Of a stretch of DNA of 64,000 nt, positions 1 to 11,078 are shown piece by piece. Every line of letters starts with the position of its first letter. Within the stretch, counting starts at the first letter, position 1. The translations under genes were made by a program, and so were the position numbers. Source of the stretch: Whalleya microplaca (Eukaryota; Ascomycota; Sordariomycetes; Xylariales; Xylariaceae); contig MU385758.1 of NCBI GenBank assembly GCA_022497155.1, positions 124,001 through 188,000 of the forward strand. Reading direction: 5' to 3'. The notes under the pieces were generated by a model, which did no database searches, was not told the DNA's origin, and saw only the letters and a list, made by a program, of their open reading frames with translations.

Positions 1-2635
1 CCATCCTTTCAATGCGTGATGAGGTTCTGGTTTCTAAAAACCGCATACATCAACTGCATGGTTGGAACATTCTAAGAAACATTCTATCAGATCTGCTCGG
101 CCACGCATAATGCGATTGGTGCTTCAAAAGTGTCGGCTTGTAGTTAAGGCTCGACGATCATCACAACTTGTTTCAAGAAATGCACTGGGCTTCTGCCAAC
201 AAGGCATGATCAGACAACCAGCAGACCGGGTTCTCCATACGAGAGATAGCTATAGGTCCTACGTCGTCAGTGTCGACAACACCTATCGACATCCTCAGCC
301 CTGAGAGAACAAGAATATTGTGCTTCAAAAAAGGTCTGGTTTATAATAGCGAACGAGCGAGATAATATCAATATAACGGCCTTCAATCCATACCTAGGTA
401 GCATTGTAACAGTACTGCATGTGTAAGCCAGGTGTACCTATTGCCTGCTACTATATATGTACAAGAGGACCTATAGAGATTGACATAGCCGAATACCTGG
501 ATAATACATGGCAGGAGTGCTGACAGCTGCCTGGATCAAGGGTACTGAACGAGTACTGTATACGGTGTAGAGTATGTACATACCTCTCCTATGCATGTAA
601 TGAGAATATTGGACGCTAAAGGGAAAGTGTTCCGAACGGAGTCGATCACCAGTTCCACACTCTGGAGCAATTCTTGCGCTAGACCGCTAAACCTGCAAAG
701 CTACCCCTGACATTGGTTAGCATTTTAAACTATCTCACCTTACTACTTCGTACTACGGCCTCCGCACCAACCTGGAAGTATCGATCCAGGGCGCTCTTTA
801 CAGAATATCGACTGGTCAAGTTGATAACATTGAAGTCACCACCGCGTTCAAACTCACAAGAAGAGGAAGAGAGAGAGAGAGAGAGAGAGAGAGGCAGACA
901 GATAGACCTTCCATCCCACCTCCACCTACTGACACTCACACACACAACCACACAATTACAACCTTAGTACCATACACATTGATACATATGTACATTCACA
1001 CACTCGCCACGCACACGCGCACCATCAATTTCCAGCCTAGTAAAAAGGTACTAACTACTAGTACATGCTACGTATGTACAATATTCGGTCGGCAGTAGGT
1101 CATTCGAAGACAGAAAAAGAGCAACAGTCGTTGATCTGCACCACACTCTCTCATCTCCTGGGTCGATGAGTGGATGAAGCCCCTCTTCACTCTCCTCTCC
1201 TTCGCCAACAATTTTTCCTTTGATCCAAAAATCAAATCCACACTTGTTACGGAGTACCGTCTCTCACACTCTCCATCTCCATCATCATCATCATCAACTG
1301 AACTATCAGTCGTCAATCGCCAATCGCCAATCTATTGTTTCCAGCCACCTGCCACCCTGCCTGCCACCACTGACCGTTATCGTCATCATCGGCAGGTAGG
1401 TACGAACTACCCGACATAGTACGGAGTACATACCAAGGGACCCATACAGTACATGTACGAAGGTACCTGCGTATGTATGTATGTATGTATGTATGCCATT
1501 AACAGGTACAAGCCATACACGCCCACTCAATAATACCACCCGCTCATGTCGTTCTCGCCTTCGCCGCTGCCCTTAACTGCCCTTAATCGATAGCGTCTAC
1601 GCGAACGAAATACCCTATTTCACTCTACTCTTACCACATTCCACGACCTCGACATCGGTCCTCACTATACACACACCTACTGTACACACACCTACTTTCC
1701 CACCCCTAGCGCCCTATTGCCAAGCCTTAGCCCTTTTGTGCGCCGACACCCCCCCCCCTCCTCTCCGTCCCGCCGTCCTGATCCATTTCGAACCAATTCC
1801 TGTCCAACCTTTTGGACTTAATGCCTTGACGACCAGATCCATCCGTGTGCGACTCAATCCCACCACCTGTGGCTTGACTTGTCGCAGCATAGCGCTCATC
1901 CATTGCCTTGTGTTGAGAGGCAGATAAAACCGAGTCTCGTCGAGTGTCCTTGTTGATCTGTTTATCTTTCGAGAAACCTCGTGGCCACCCGCCGCCGCCG
2001 CCGTCGTCGCCCCCATCGACATCTCCTAATTGGCTCCCTTGGTTCCTCGTGTCCTCTTGTTGGTACTGCCGTCTTCGAAACAAACAAACAAACAACCGTA
2101 TCTTCAATACAGCTGAAGAAACCTAATAACTCCTTTCCACCGTGAATCCTTCGTCAATCACTTTGGGGTGTTTGACCGCTCGAAGGCGTCGTTGAGTTTG
2201 ATCACATTGATATTGTGGCGCTCGTCGTCCCGTCTCGCCAGCCTCGTTCTCGACCCGTCCCAGACACTGACGCACCGAGTCCTCTGCGATAGTTAGCAAA
2301 TTAATCGCCTTGTTTGTATACCTCCTGACGCCGAACACGCGACCCACGAGCCTAATTACACGAGCCCACGCGCCAGTGAACGAACCGTCCTTGATATATA
2401 CGTGACTGGCAGGAATCCCAGAGACTGGAGAGGAGAGCTCCATCTACGCGAATTGGAGGTTCACCTTCATTTACTTGGTCCATTATACTCCCGTCGTCTC
2501 GAATGCTCTAAAACGTAGCGGGATGACCACAACTAGTCGTCGCCTTTAACTTAGTTGCTCCGTTTAACATTAATCTAGTGAGCGGCAGTTGGGCGAAACA
2601 GCAGTGCAATTTACGAGCTCGGTTCGCCATTGAAC
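1..2635. other. Intergenic region and upstream leader of the RasGAP gene
   Basis: No convincing gene. The open frames here are short, overlap one another on both strands and show no domain. Simple repeats are present: a GA dinucleotide tract near 866-893, a TATG tract near 1473-1497 and a CAAA tract near 2079-2095. From about 1.1 kb to 2.6 kb the + strand is rich in C and T, as is common in fungal promoters and 5' leaders, so the downstream RasGAP promoter and leader probably lie in this part. The transcription start cannot be placed. Confidence 0.6.
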
Positions 2636-5198
2636 ATGTCCGTTATGTTACAAACTCCTTCCAGGGCCTCTACAGCCTCTTCATCCTCGTTCCAACCGAT
2701 TTCTCGACAAAACACCATGTCTTCCTACGAGGGCTCGCGCTCAGCGCGCCAGTCCAAAAGATACTCCATGTCGGCTTTATACATGTCCATGTCGGCGAAT
2801 GAGACAGATCTCGAGATTGAAGATGACTTGGCAAAAGGTAGGCTCTCGTACTTAATCATCAAGCTAAATTACATTAATGTTAAATGACCTTCTACAGCCC
2901 AAAAAATATTGCGCGAACTCAAGTCCAAGATTTCCTCCCAGTCTAAGAAGAACTTCGTTCTCGAAAAGGATGTTAGATACCTAGACTCTCGAATTGCCTT
3001 GCTCATTCAGAATCGAATGGCTCTGGAAGAAGTTTGTATTGCCCAGCTCCGTGAGCAAGTGCTGTAACTAAACTCCTATTAGCAAAACGAAGTGGCCAGC
3101 CATCTTGAAGACGCAACCGATCTCCAGGAGGGTCAATTTCCCAACGATGACAAGACACAGAAATACGGCAACCTCCTGTTCCTGTTGCAATCTGAACCGA
3201 GACACATTGCCCATCTCTGTCGGTTAGTGTCGATGTCCGAGATCGACTCGCTGCTTCAGACTGTCATGTTCACCATCTACGGAAATCAGTACGAGAGCCG
3301 CGAGGAGCATCTCCTCCTGACCATGTTCCAGGTACGTTGTCCATCCTATTCCGTTGTTACCAAGTTGGATTTAGTTGCTGACCAGTATTAGTCTGTGTTG
3401 ACCTACCAATTCGATACAACTCCGGAATACTCCTCTCTTCTACGTGCGAATACGCCAGTCTCTCGGATGATGACCACATACACAAGACGTGGTCCAGGAC
3501 AGAGCTTTCTGCGAACGGTTCTAGCTGAAAGGATTAACAGCCTGATCGAGCTGACAGATTTAGACCTCGAGATCAACCCCTTAAAGGTGTACGAACGCAT
3601 GTGTGAACAGATCGAGGAGGACACGGGTAGTCTCCCGGCATCATTGCCCAGGGGTATAACTGGCGAGCAGGCCGCTGAGAACCGCCAAGTTCAGGCTATA
3701 ATAGAGCCGCGCTTGACAATGCTCACGGAAATTGCCAATGGCTTTCTGAACACAATCATCGAGGGACTCGATGAAGCCCCATACGGCATTCGATGGATTT
3801 GCAAGCAGATCCGAAGTCTGACCAAGCGGAAATATCCTGATGCTAATGACCAGGTCATCTGTACCCTTATTGGGGGTTTTTTCTTCCTGCGTTTCATCAA
3901 TCCTGCCATCGTCACGCCGAAATCATATATGCTGATTGACGGGGCACCATCGGAGCGACCACGACGAACGCTGACGCTAATTGCGAAGATGCTGCAGAAC
4001 CTTGCGAATAAGCCATCGTATGCGAAGGAACCGTACATGGCAAAATTAGCACCATTTATTCAACAGAACAAGGACCGCGTCAACAAATTTATGTTGGATT
4101 TGTGCGAGGTGCAAGATTTCTACGAGAGTCTCGAGATGGACAACTACGTAGCGCTATCGAAGAAGGATCTCGAGCTTTCTATCACGCTTAACGAGATTTA
4201 CGCCATGCACGCCCTGATTGAGAAGCACACTGGGGAGCTCTGTAAGGACGAGAATTCCCACCTGTCGCAGATCCTATCAGAACTTGGACACGCACCTCCG
4301 CAAGTGCCCAGGAAGGAAAACAGGGCCATCAACCTCCCTCTTTTCAGTCGTTGGGAAACTGCGATAGACGATCTAACGGCGGCGCTTGATATCACGCAAG
4401 AGGAGGTCTATTTCATGGAAGCGAAATCAATCTTCGTTCAAGTCATGCGCTCCATTCCGCAGAACAGTCCCGTCTCTCGACGGCCTCTGCGCTTAGAGAG
4501 GATTGCGGATGCGGCAGCTACCTCTAGGAACGATGCGGTAATGGTGCGGAAGGGTATCCGGGCAATGGAGCTTCTCAGCCAGCTACAGGAAATGAAGGTC
4601 ATTGATAAATCCGATCAGTTCAGCCTACTAAGAGACGAGGTTGAACAAGAATTGCAACATCTCGGATCCCTCAAGGAGGGTGTACTTAACGAGACTACGA
4701 AACTCGAAGAGGTATATAAGACGATTAGGGATCATAACTCGTACCTGGTCGGCCAATTAGAGACGTATAAGAGCTACCTCCACAATGTGCGAAGTCAATC
4801 TGAAGGCACAAGACGTAAACAACAGAAGCAACAAGTACTTGGCCCATACAAGTTTACTCATCAACAACTGGAGAAGGAAGGTGTTATCCAGAAGAGCAAT
4901 GTTCCTGACAATAGGAGAGCGAACATCTACTTCAACTTCACCAGCCCTCTACCGGGTACTTTTGTCATCTCGCTGCATTATAAAGGTCAGTGCATGCATG
5001 ATCCTCTCAGCTACATTCCGCTAATGATATCTAGGACGTAATCGTGGACTTTTAGAGCTGGATCTCAAGCTCGACGATCTACTAGAAATGCAGAAAGACA
5101 ACCAGGACGATTTGGATCTCGAATACGTACAGTTCAACGTCACAAAGGTGTTGGCTTTGTTGAACAAGCGCTTTGCTAGGAAGAAGGGGGGCTGGTGA
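2636..5198 (+). CDS. gap1: Ras GTPase-activating protein, IQGAP-related (Gap1/Sar1 type)
   Basis: Five exons (2636-2837, 2898-3031, 3083-3331, 3392-4985, 5035-5198) give 780 residues, close to fission yeast Gap1. The start is the ATG at 2636, followed by a Ser-rich tail. Residues of about 68-195 form a basic helical region. The RasGAP domain follows: LLRANTP carries the likely arginine finger (about R213), and [10 protein letters not shown] (from about residue 360) is the family signature. A RasGAP C-terminal domain ends the protein. The family stimulates GTP hydrolysis by Ras and so restrains Ras/cAMP and MAPK signalling in growth and morphogenesis; that role here is inferred. All introns have consistent phases and the model has no breaks. 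The symbol is by resemblance to S. pombe gap1/sar1. Confidence 0.93.
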
Positions 5199-6191
5199 TC
5201 ACGACATACCAACACGGTGGCTAGGCATTCTATGTCTTCGGATCCTTTAATCCTGCACTTCCAGCAACTCTGTTCTCCGGATCCGGCGTGGCGTTCACGG
5301 CTGATTACGATTTGATACCAGTTTTCTTTGATATACCACCACTCTTCTCGAATGTCATCTCTCTATCCCACATGTGTTCTGACATGCTTCGGACACGATT
5401 CGCAGAGGCCCTGGTGCCAGTTGACTCTATAGTCAACACTTGCCTAATATTGTGCCGTCCAGCAGTCAGACCGGGCCAGCTGACACCAAGGTTGGACTTC
5501 GTATCATATAATCACGACTCTTCGCGCCGTGATAACTCTACCATCCGAGGCTCTTGAACCACATGTCTCTTACCAATGTAGTGTACTACAAGTCTACCTC
5601 TATACGACAGACGAGAGTGGTTAATTTTGCCGGATTTGACCAAGACAGGAGTATCCGGTTAGCATATCGGGAATCCAAGGCAACGACGTAGACACCTTCA
5701 TGATTCCAATGCTGCGGCTTGATTCTTGGGGTTACATTAAGAAGAGTTTGACGAGGGACGGCAAGACGATGGACGGCGCTGGAACGGTGGATCTTATGAC
5801 GGAGAGTTCTTGGCCAGATCACTTAGGTAATTCGCGAAGGGCTGTGTATGGTGTCGTTTCTACGGCTGGTCCGGCGGCTAGTGTCCTTGCTATATTATGA
5901 GCATGTATTCCACGAACTTGAAAGGGAATTGCGAACGATATCTCTCTTATCGGAGAGGGCCTTATTAGAGGCAAATATAGTTGAACCCATTGGAAGTTTT
6001 CAATCACGAGTCAAGTTGGCATAAATAGGTGAAAGTCGTGAATACCATGCTCATAAAATAAATTCTGTTCCTGCAGTAAGGAGGTATGTTTAGCGCCGCT
6101 CAAATGCGCCGTATATCATCATCCTCCGCGGTAGATATATAAGTCGTCCCATTCCTCCTTCCTTCCACCAACACCCTCGCACACTAACAAC
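5199..6191. other. Intergenic between convergent RasGAP and GH43 genes
   Basis: This stretch lies between two gene 3' ends and should hold both polyadenylation regions. It contains one open + strand frame from about 5638 to 5900 that reads like protein (Trp, Gly and charged residues well mixed) but has no upstream exons that I can join and no recognised domain. I treat it as unassigned; see the findings. Confidence 0.45.
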
Positions 6192-7911
6192 TCACGACAC
6201 CGGAACCACCAACTGATCCACATCCGGCGCCCACCCCCCATCCAGCCCCGCGACCACGACCTCATTCCCGCTCCCCGCCCGCAGATCCACGTGCACGGAG
6301 CTCACCGCCGGACCGCCCCCGCTCGGCAGGAACGCGACGCGCTGCGCGGCCCCGCCGTTGACGCTGACGCCCGCGTACCGCGGCGACGCGTCGCCGTTCA
6401 CGTACCGCAGGCGGATTGTCGTGCGCGCGTCCGCGTCGCTGCGGATGTCTGTGAAGGTGAGTGAGCCTGAAGGGGAGGGGCCGCCGATGTAGCCCGCTGC
6501 TGTACCGCCGGAGCAGGAGGCGCAGGAGACGGAGCGCGTGCTGCCCGAGTAAGTGGCGGATTCGCCTTCGTGGGTTGTTTCGGCGGGGGTGGTTGTTGTT
6601 GTGTTCGTTGGGTTGGGGTTGGGGGGCAGGTTGGGGAGCCACTGGTGGGATGGGGGTGTTAGTCTTTGAGTGGCTGAAGGGGGACGGGGGAAAGGGGAAA
6701 GGGGATAGGGGCAGAAAAAGGAAAGCTCGGGATTAGTCACATACAGAAACCTGGTTCGCCATCCGCACACTCGTCCCCTCGATCGTCAGCGGCAGCCACA
6801 CATACGTCGACGCCATCAAATTACCGCTGACCCAGCGGTCGCCGAGGTACACGGCCCCGCCGTCCTCGCCCAGCGGCAGCACGAACGTGGTCTGCGAGGT
6901 ATACGTCTTGCTGCCCGCGTCCGCGAAGGTGGCCCAGGCGCTCCACGGCCCCGAGAGCGCCGTCGAAGTGCTGTACACGTTGTCGTTGGGGTCCCAGCCC
7001 GTCAGGCGCGAGCCGAACATGTAGTAGCGCCCGCCGAGTTTGAGGAGCGCCGGCGCCTCGATGCTGTCGGGCCAGAGGTACGTTGAGGCGGTGATGGAGA
7101 GGTAGTCTGGGGTCAGTTGCAGGATCCGTAGGCCGTTTTCTCGGTCCTCGGTTAGTAGGTACCCCGTCCCGTCTGTGTCGGCGAAGAGGCCCATGTCTCG
7201 GCTTTGGTGGTTTAGGGGGCGGAAGGAGGTCTGGTATTCTGTGTAGGGGGAGAGGGGAGCTGTTAGCGAGGACTCTGTTTGCTCGTGAAACTCGTTGCTC
7301 TCGACTCTATCCCTTCTTCCGCACACCCAACTCGTAGGTGTGTGATCCCACCAGCTTCGCAGACCAGACCCAGGAAAGGAAGGGATGGAGGGGGAAACTC
7401 ACCATACTTCCCGCACACCGTATCCCCCGTCGCAACACCGACCTTCGCGTCCCCGTAGTTCGAGCTATCGATGTGCATCCAGAGAACGTACTTCTGCGTG
7501 GCCTCGTTCCACAGGACCTTAGGCCTCTCGACAACGCGGTTCGGTCCCAGGTCGCCGCTGGTGGTGCGTGACAGCAGCGCACCCTCGTACGTCCATTGCA
7601 CCAGGTCCGGCGACGAGTAGCAGTTGACGTTCTGGAATGCGCTGCCCCCTGTCTTGTCCTCTCCGATCAGGTAGTACGTGCCGTTCACCTGGATCACGCC
7701 TGCGCCGTGCGCTTGGAGGTGCTCGTTGTTGGACTGTAGGGGCAAGGAGGGTTGCGTTAATGGATCGACGTTTTTTTGACGCTGGTAGGAGTTGAAGTTG
7801 GGTTTCGGTGTGACTTACCGCGGTCCAGGTCCCGCCGGGGACGATTTGCAGACTCGCTTCCGCCAGCTCTAGGGAGAAGAGTCCCAGTAATAGTTGGCGG
7901 AACCAATACAT
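6192..7911 (-). CDS. Secreted GH43 exo-beta-1,3-galactanase-like enzyme with C-terminal CBM35-like domain
   Basis: Four exons on the minus strand (7819-7911, 7403-7733, 6751-7238, 6192-6641) give 453 residues. A signal peptide covers about residues 1-19 (ends AEA). Residues of about 35-300 form a GH43 five-bladed propeller that resembles subfamily 24, known to release galactose from beta-1,3-galactan side chains of arabinogalactan proteins. Motifs seen are VVERPKV (E100), LLTEDR, SIEAPAL (E202) and TSQTTF (Q257). As I recall, in the Phanerochaete enzyme the matching Glu is the acid and a Gln takes the place of the usual Asp base. A Pro/Asn/Thr linker leads to about 125 residues resembling CBM35 (Cys pair CASC, ending WAPDVDQLVV). 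The role in plant cell-wall breakdown is inferred. Confidence 0.9.
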
Positions 7912-8958
7912 TTTGGAAGTTGGATTGGTAGAGTGTGTGAGGCGAGCGACGTTGTCGACGGACGGTGCGACAGCATCTAGAGGCGCATCATGGTGGTGAA
8001 CTACGCGCTGGTTATATGTGTGCAGATCAGGGGTATCTCTTGTGTCTTGTGGGGAAGCAATATGGATCCGGATTTCTGGGGGAGTATCTCCCGCAATATA
8101 GATTGCGGATGCTACTCCAGCAAGGTCTCGCCCGCCGGTTATGATAGCGGATCTATAGACCAGTATATCTGAAGGCTCACACATGAGGTTATTCTACCTA
8201 TTCGTTGTGCGCAAGATCTATATATAAATGTTATCAGATTCTGCATTCTTCTCTTCTGTATAATCTGTTCCTGTTGATGGCATTAAACTGCAGGGATTTT
8301 GCCTTGGTGTTTCGTGGGTTTACTGTGTCAATTACAGAGCGGCTAAAGTCAATTTTTTCCTCGTGTAGCACTCACACAACCCTTTACTTGTTCATTTTTA
8401 TAGGCAGATGATGCTGCCGTTGACTTCGTGAGGGTTTGACTTGGTGTTGAACGATAAACGTCGGTCCGGATTTGTTGTGTACAGTAGCGACAAGGGGATT
8501 GACGTGGTCTGAAGAATCGCAAACCATCGAACGTCAATAGTGTACAGGAGACTTGTTTCGTTCAGTAATTGAACTTCATCAACACCATGTCCACGTCTGA
8601 CATCTTCCCAGCTTCAGTTACTTCGAACCATGCCAATCCAATCTCTGCCGAGGCCCTTTGATAAGTCCCTACTAACCACCAGTCTGACTGGCTGTGTCAT
8701 CTGAAGTCACCATCCAATTGCCACATTTCACCAATAGACAAGCTACAGCAGACTGGAGGAGGGCCTCTAAACTAGTCATGTTTGCCTGTACGCGAGGGAA
8801 TACCTGAACGGTTTGTCAATGAGTCATACACTTTCCCTTCGAATAGTGCAAGCATCCGGACCCCTTGAAGCTGAATATCGATGCACCGCATGTACGACTC
8901 TCCACGCCATCAACATTGACTGCTTATACCCACAGCTCCAAGCAAATAGTAACCAACA
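7912..8958. other. Divergent promoter region, GH43 / rhodopsin-like protein
   Basis: No gene is supported. The space separates two divergently transcribed genes and must hold both promoters. A TATA-like run (tatatataaa) lies near 8218-8228. The short open frames here have no matching partner exons or domains. Confidence 0.5.
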
Positions 8959-10234
8959 ATGGCCAGCAATACCAAGCCATCATTCTATGCCAACTGTATC
9001 ACAACTTTTGGCGGCTTGGTTGCAGTTGCTCTTCGCGTATATTCCAGAAAACTAACTAAAGCCGGATTGGGCTGGGACGATGGATTCATCCTGGTATCCT
9101 ACCCTCTCGCAGCTGCGCTATATGTGCTTTCGATTTACTGTCAGTCCTGACCTATGTACTTCTGACCTTCTATTTTAAGCAGTATATTCTAATCAAGGGT
9201 ACGATCATAGTGTGGGGTGTTGGGTATCGATTTAAGTACCTAATGGAACAGCATCTCGATAGGGGGGTCGACCCTCTACCCGTAAGTGCCCAGCTGGACC
9301 CAATAGCAGCGAAAGGGCGAGCATGTCACTATTCAGGATATTCTAACAGTTGTTATCTAGATCGCTTTTGCCTTCGAGGTGATATTCGTGTTCTGCTCCT
9401 GCCTTACGAAACTCGGCGTCACCTTCTCTTACGTTCGCCTCTTCACCCAACCGGGATTCCGACTCCTATGCTACATCATATCTTCCCTTGTGGTAGTGTG
9501 GTCCATTGCAAGCTTTGTGCAGCTCATTTTGGTTTGGAAGATTCAGACATCTTCCATGAAAGATACAATTAACCATACATGGTTCACCGGAAAGGGGGTC
9601 GAGGCTGGAATATGTGTCTTCAACATCATAGCCAATACGGTTATCATCTCGCTTCCTATCAGGCCTGTGTGGAACCTTCACATGAAGAAGAGCAAGAGAA
9701 TTGGCTTGATAGTTCTGTTCTCCCTCGGGCTCGGGTAGGTTCGGTCAGGCACTATCAGTGTCACCAAGCTAACCAAGGAACAGCGTCTTCATTGTCGCGG
9801 TCATAAGACTAACACATATCCTTGCAATGGATGGCAGCAACTACAATGCAAACTCTGAGATGGGCTCCCGCTCGGTGCGTCTGCAGGTTCTGGAACCGAG
9901 TCTCTCAATAATGTGCATCAGCATTCCAATGCTACATCCATTGTGGCATAAGTTTCGTGAGAGCTGCATTAGAAGATGGCAACGCCATGGCACCCAACAA
10001 ACAAGCAATAGGAACCTTACCTGGAAAGTGTATTCAAATTACTGGCCTGATTCTAGAAAACAGAATACCTCCACATATAACGTCAATGTCGATGTTGAAG
10101 CATTATCAACGAACGAGCTTCTGGACAACGTAGCACCCTCGAATGGACACGAACTCGTGACAACACCACCGACCTGTATCACTGTAAAGAAGAGCTTTGA
10201 GTTATCCTGGGAGGCTGCTGCGCTCTGCCATTAA
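8959..10234 (+). CDS. Rhodopsin-like / PTH11-type integral membrane protein
   Basis: Four exons (8959-9139, 9211-9281, 9361-9734, 9784-10234) give 358 residues with matching intron phases. The frame has the hallmarks of the large fungal rhodopsin-like family (often annotated 'integral membrane protein' or PTH11-like): a first helix ending VALRVYSR, the GWDD motif after it, several further hydrophobic helices, and a LEPSLSI segment in the last helix. The cytoplasmic tail, about 100 residues, is polar and contains Asn/Thr-rich stretches. Family members are plasma-membrane proteins, and some act in surface sensing. The N terminus is short compared with relatives, so the first extracellular segment may be reduced or an upstream exon may be missing. 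The second intron ends in TAG at 9210, chosen because only that site keeps frame. Confidence 0.78.
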
Positions 10235-10617
10235 GGGGTTATACTATGGAATAGAATGGGTAAATCCATGCAAATGCTGGCGCATACTACACGAAAGCTC
10301 AATGGTGAAACTATGGGACGTAAAATTTATACTTTCATTACACATTCATATTAACTTCTCGCACTTGAGTACAATATGAGTCATGTTTAGTTACACACAA
10401 ACGCAATTAAAGTATGTATCAAGTGCTGAGTTGACATGACCAACCCCCTTTTGTCTACTGCAGTACGACACCGTAATTCCAGGTTCACCTCTGTGTTTGC
10501 CTCGCCACCCCTACTTGTTATTTTGATGTCTTCGTATAGCTAGATACTACACCTGAGCATCGTTGAGTCTGTTACTTTACCTGATTAATATTACATCAAG
10601 GATTCTTCGAATAGAGC
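10235..10617. other. Intergenic, AT-rich
   Basis: No gene seen. This is the 3' flank of the rhodopsin-like gene and the distal promoter of the small His-rich gene. Confidence 0.5.
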
Positions 10618-10675
10618 TGAGTCAATAGAGTGACTCAACGAATATTAGTAATTTACCATACAGCTCTTATATAAG
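10618..10675 (+). promoter_or_regulatory. Paired TGASTCA bZIP sites plus TATA box upstream of the His-rich gene
   Basis: TGAGTCA at 10618-10624 and TGACTCA at 10631-10637 are two exact consensus sites for fungal bZIP factors of the Gcn4/CpcA/AP-1 type, six bases apart. A TTATATAAG box follows at 10667-10675, about 135 nt before the ATG at 10809. The order activator sites, TATA, start codon is what a regulated core promoter would show. The factor that binds is unknown. Confidence 0.55.
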
Positions 10676-10808
10676 TTAAAGTGCCCGCATGATAGACTTA
10701 TTGCTGCTCTCTCAAGATTTTGACTAGTGTGATCACACTTGAATTCTTGCACTTCTTGATATTCTCCCATAAAAGTACTACAACTTTTCGATTCAATACC
10801 AACACACC

Positions 10809-11078
10809 ATGGGCTGTTTTTTGTCAACTGATAGATCACCGGAGCCTTCAGAGATGGGACTGCAACCGTTTACACCAGCCCAACCAAATTTTCCTCGAGG
10901 GCAAAACACCCTAAAGAAGTCCCACCCCTCACATCAAGGGCAGGGGCACGGGCACGGGCATGGACACAGTCACGGACATGGACACAGTCACGGACATGGA
11001 CACAGTCACGGACATGGACACAGGCACGGGAGTGGGCGTGGGCAGGGGGAGCCTAGCGGCTCCCGGTCTCGCCATTGA
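10809..11078 (+). CDS. Small His/Gly-repeat protein with N-terminal acylation signal
   Basis: Single open frame of 89 residues, not recognised as any named family. The start ATG has a strong context (A at -3, G at +4). The protein begins MGCFLST: Gly2 plus Ser6 fits the N-myristoylation consensus, and Cys3 could be palmitoylated, as in G-alpha subunits, so membrane attachment is predicted. Residues of about 45-80 are a GHGHSH-type repeat, giving about 14 His within some 30 residues, then a short Gly/Arg/Ser tail. Such His tracts bind Zn, Ni or Cu in other proteins; metal binding here is inferred. The repeat is coded by an 18 bp minisatellite. A good intron (11093-11148) lies just past the stop, probably in the 3' UTR. 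Confidence 0.6.
   Translation: MGCFLSTDRSPEPSEMGLQPFTPAQPNFPRGQNTLKKSHPSHQGQGHGHGHGHSHGHGHSHGHGHSHGHGHRHGSGRGQGEPSGSRSRH
10962..11031 (+). repeat. 18 bp coding minisatellite, nearly four copies
   Basis: Units begin at 10962, 10980, 10998 and 11016 and are identical for three copies; the fourth is partial and diverged. The period is a multiple of three, so unit gain or loss keeps the reading frame and only changes the number of His residues. A less regular GGCACG-type repeat precedes it from about 10944. Confidence 0.9.

Noticed and set aside
871..1500. GA, TATG and other short-period repeats as a possible CRISPR or functional array
   Set aside because: They are ordinary microsatellites without spacers; CRISPR arrays are not expected in a fungal nuclear genome.
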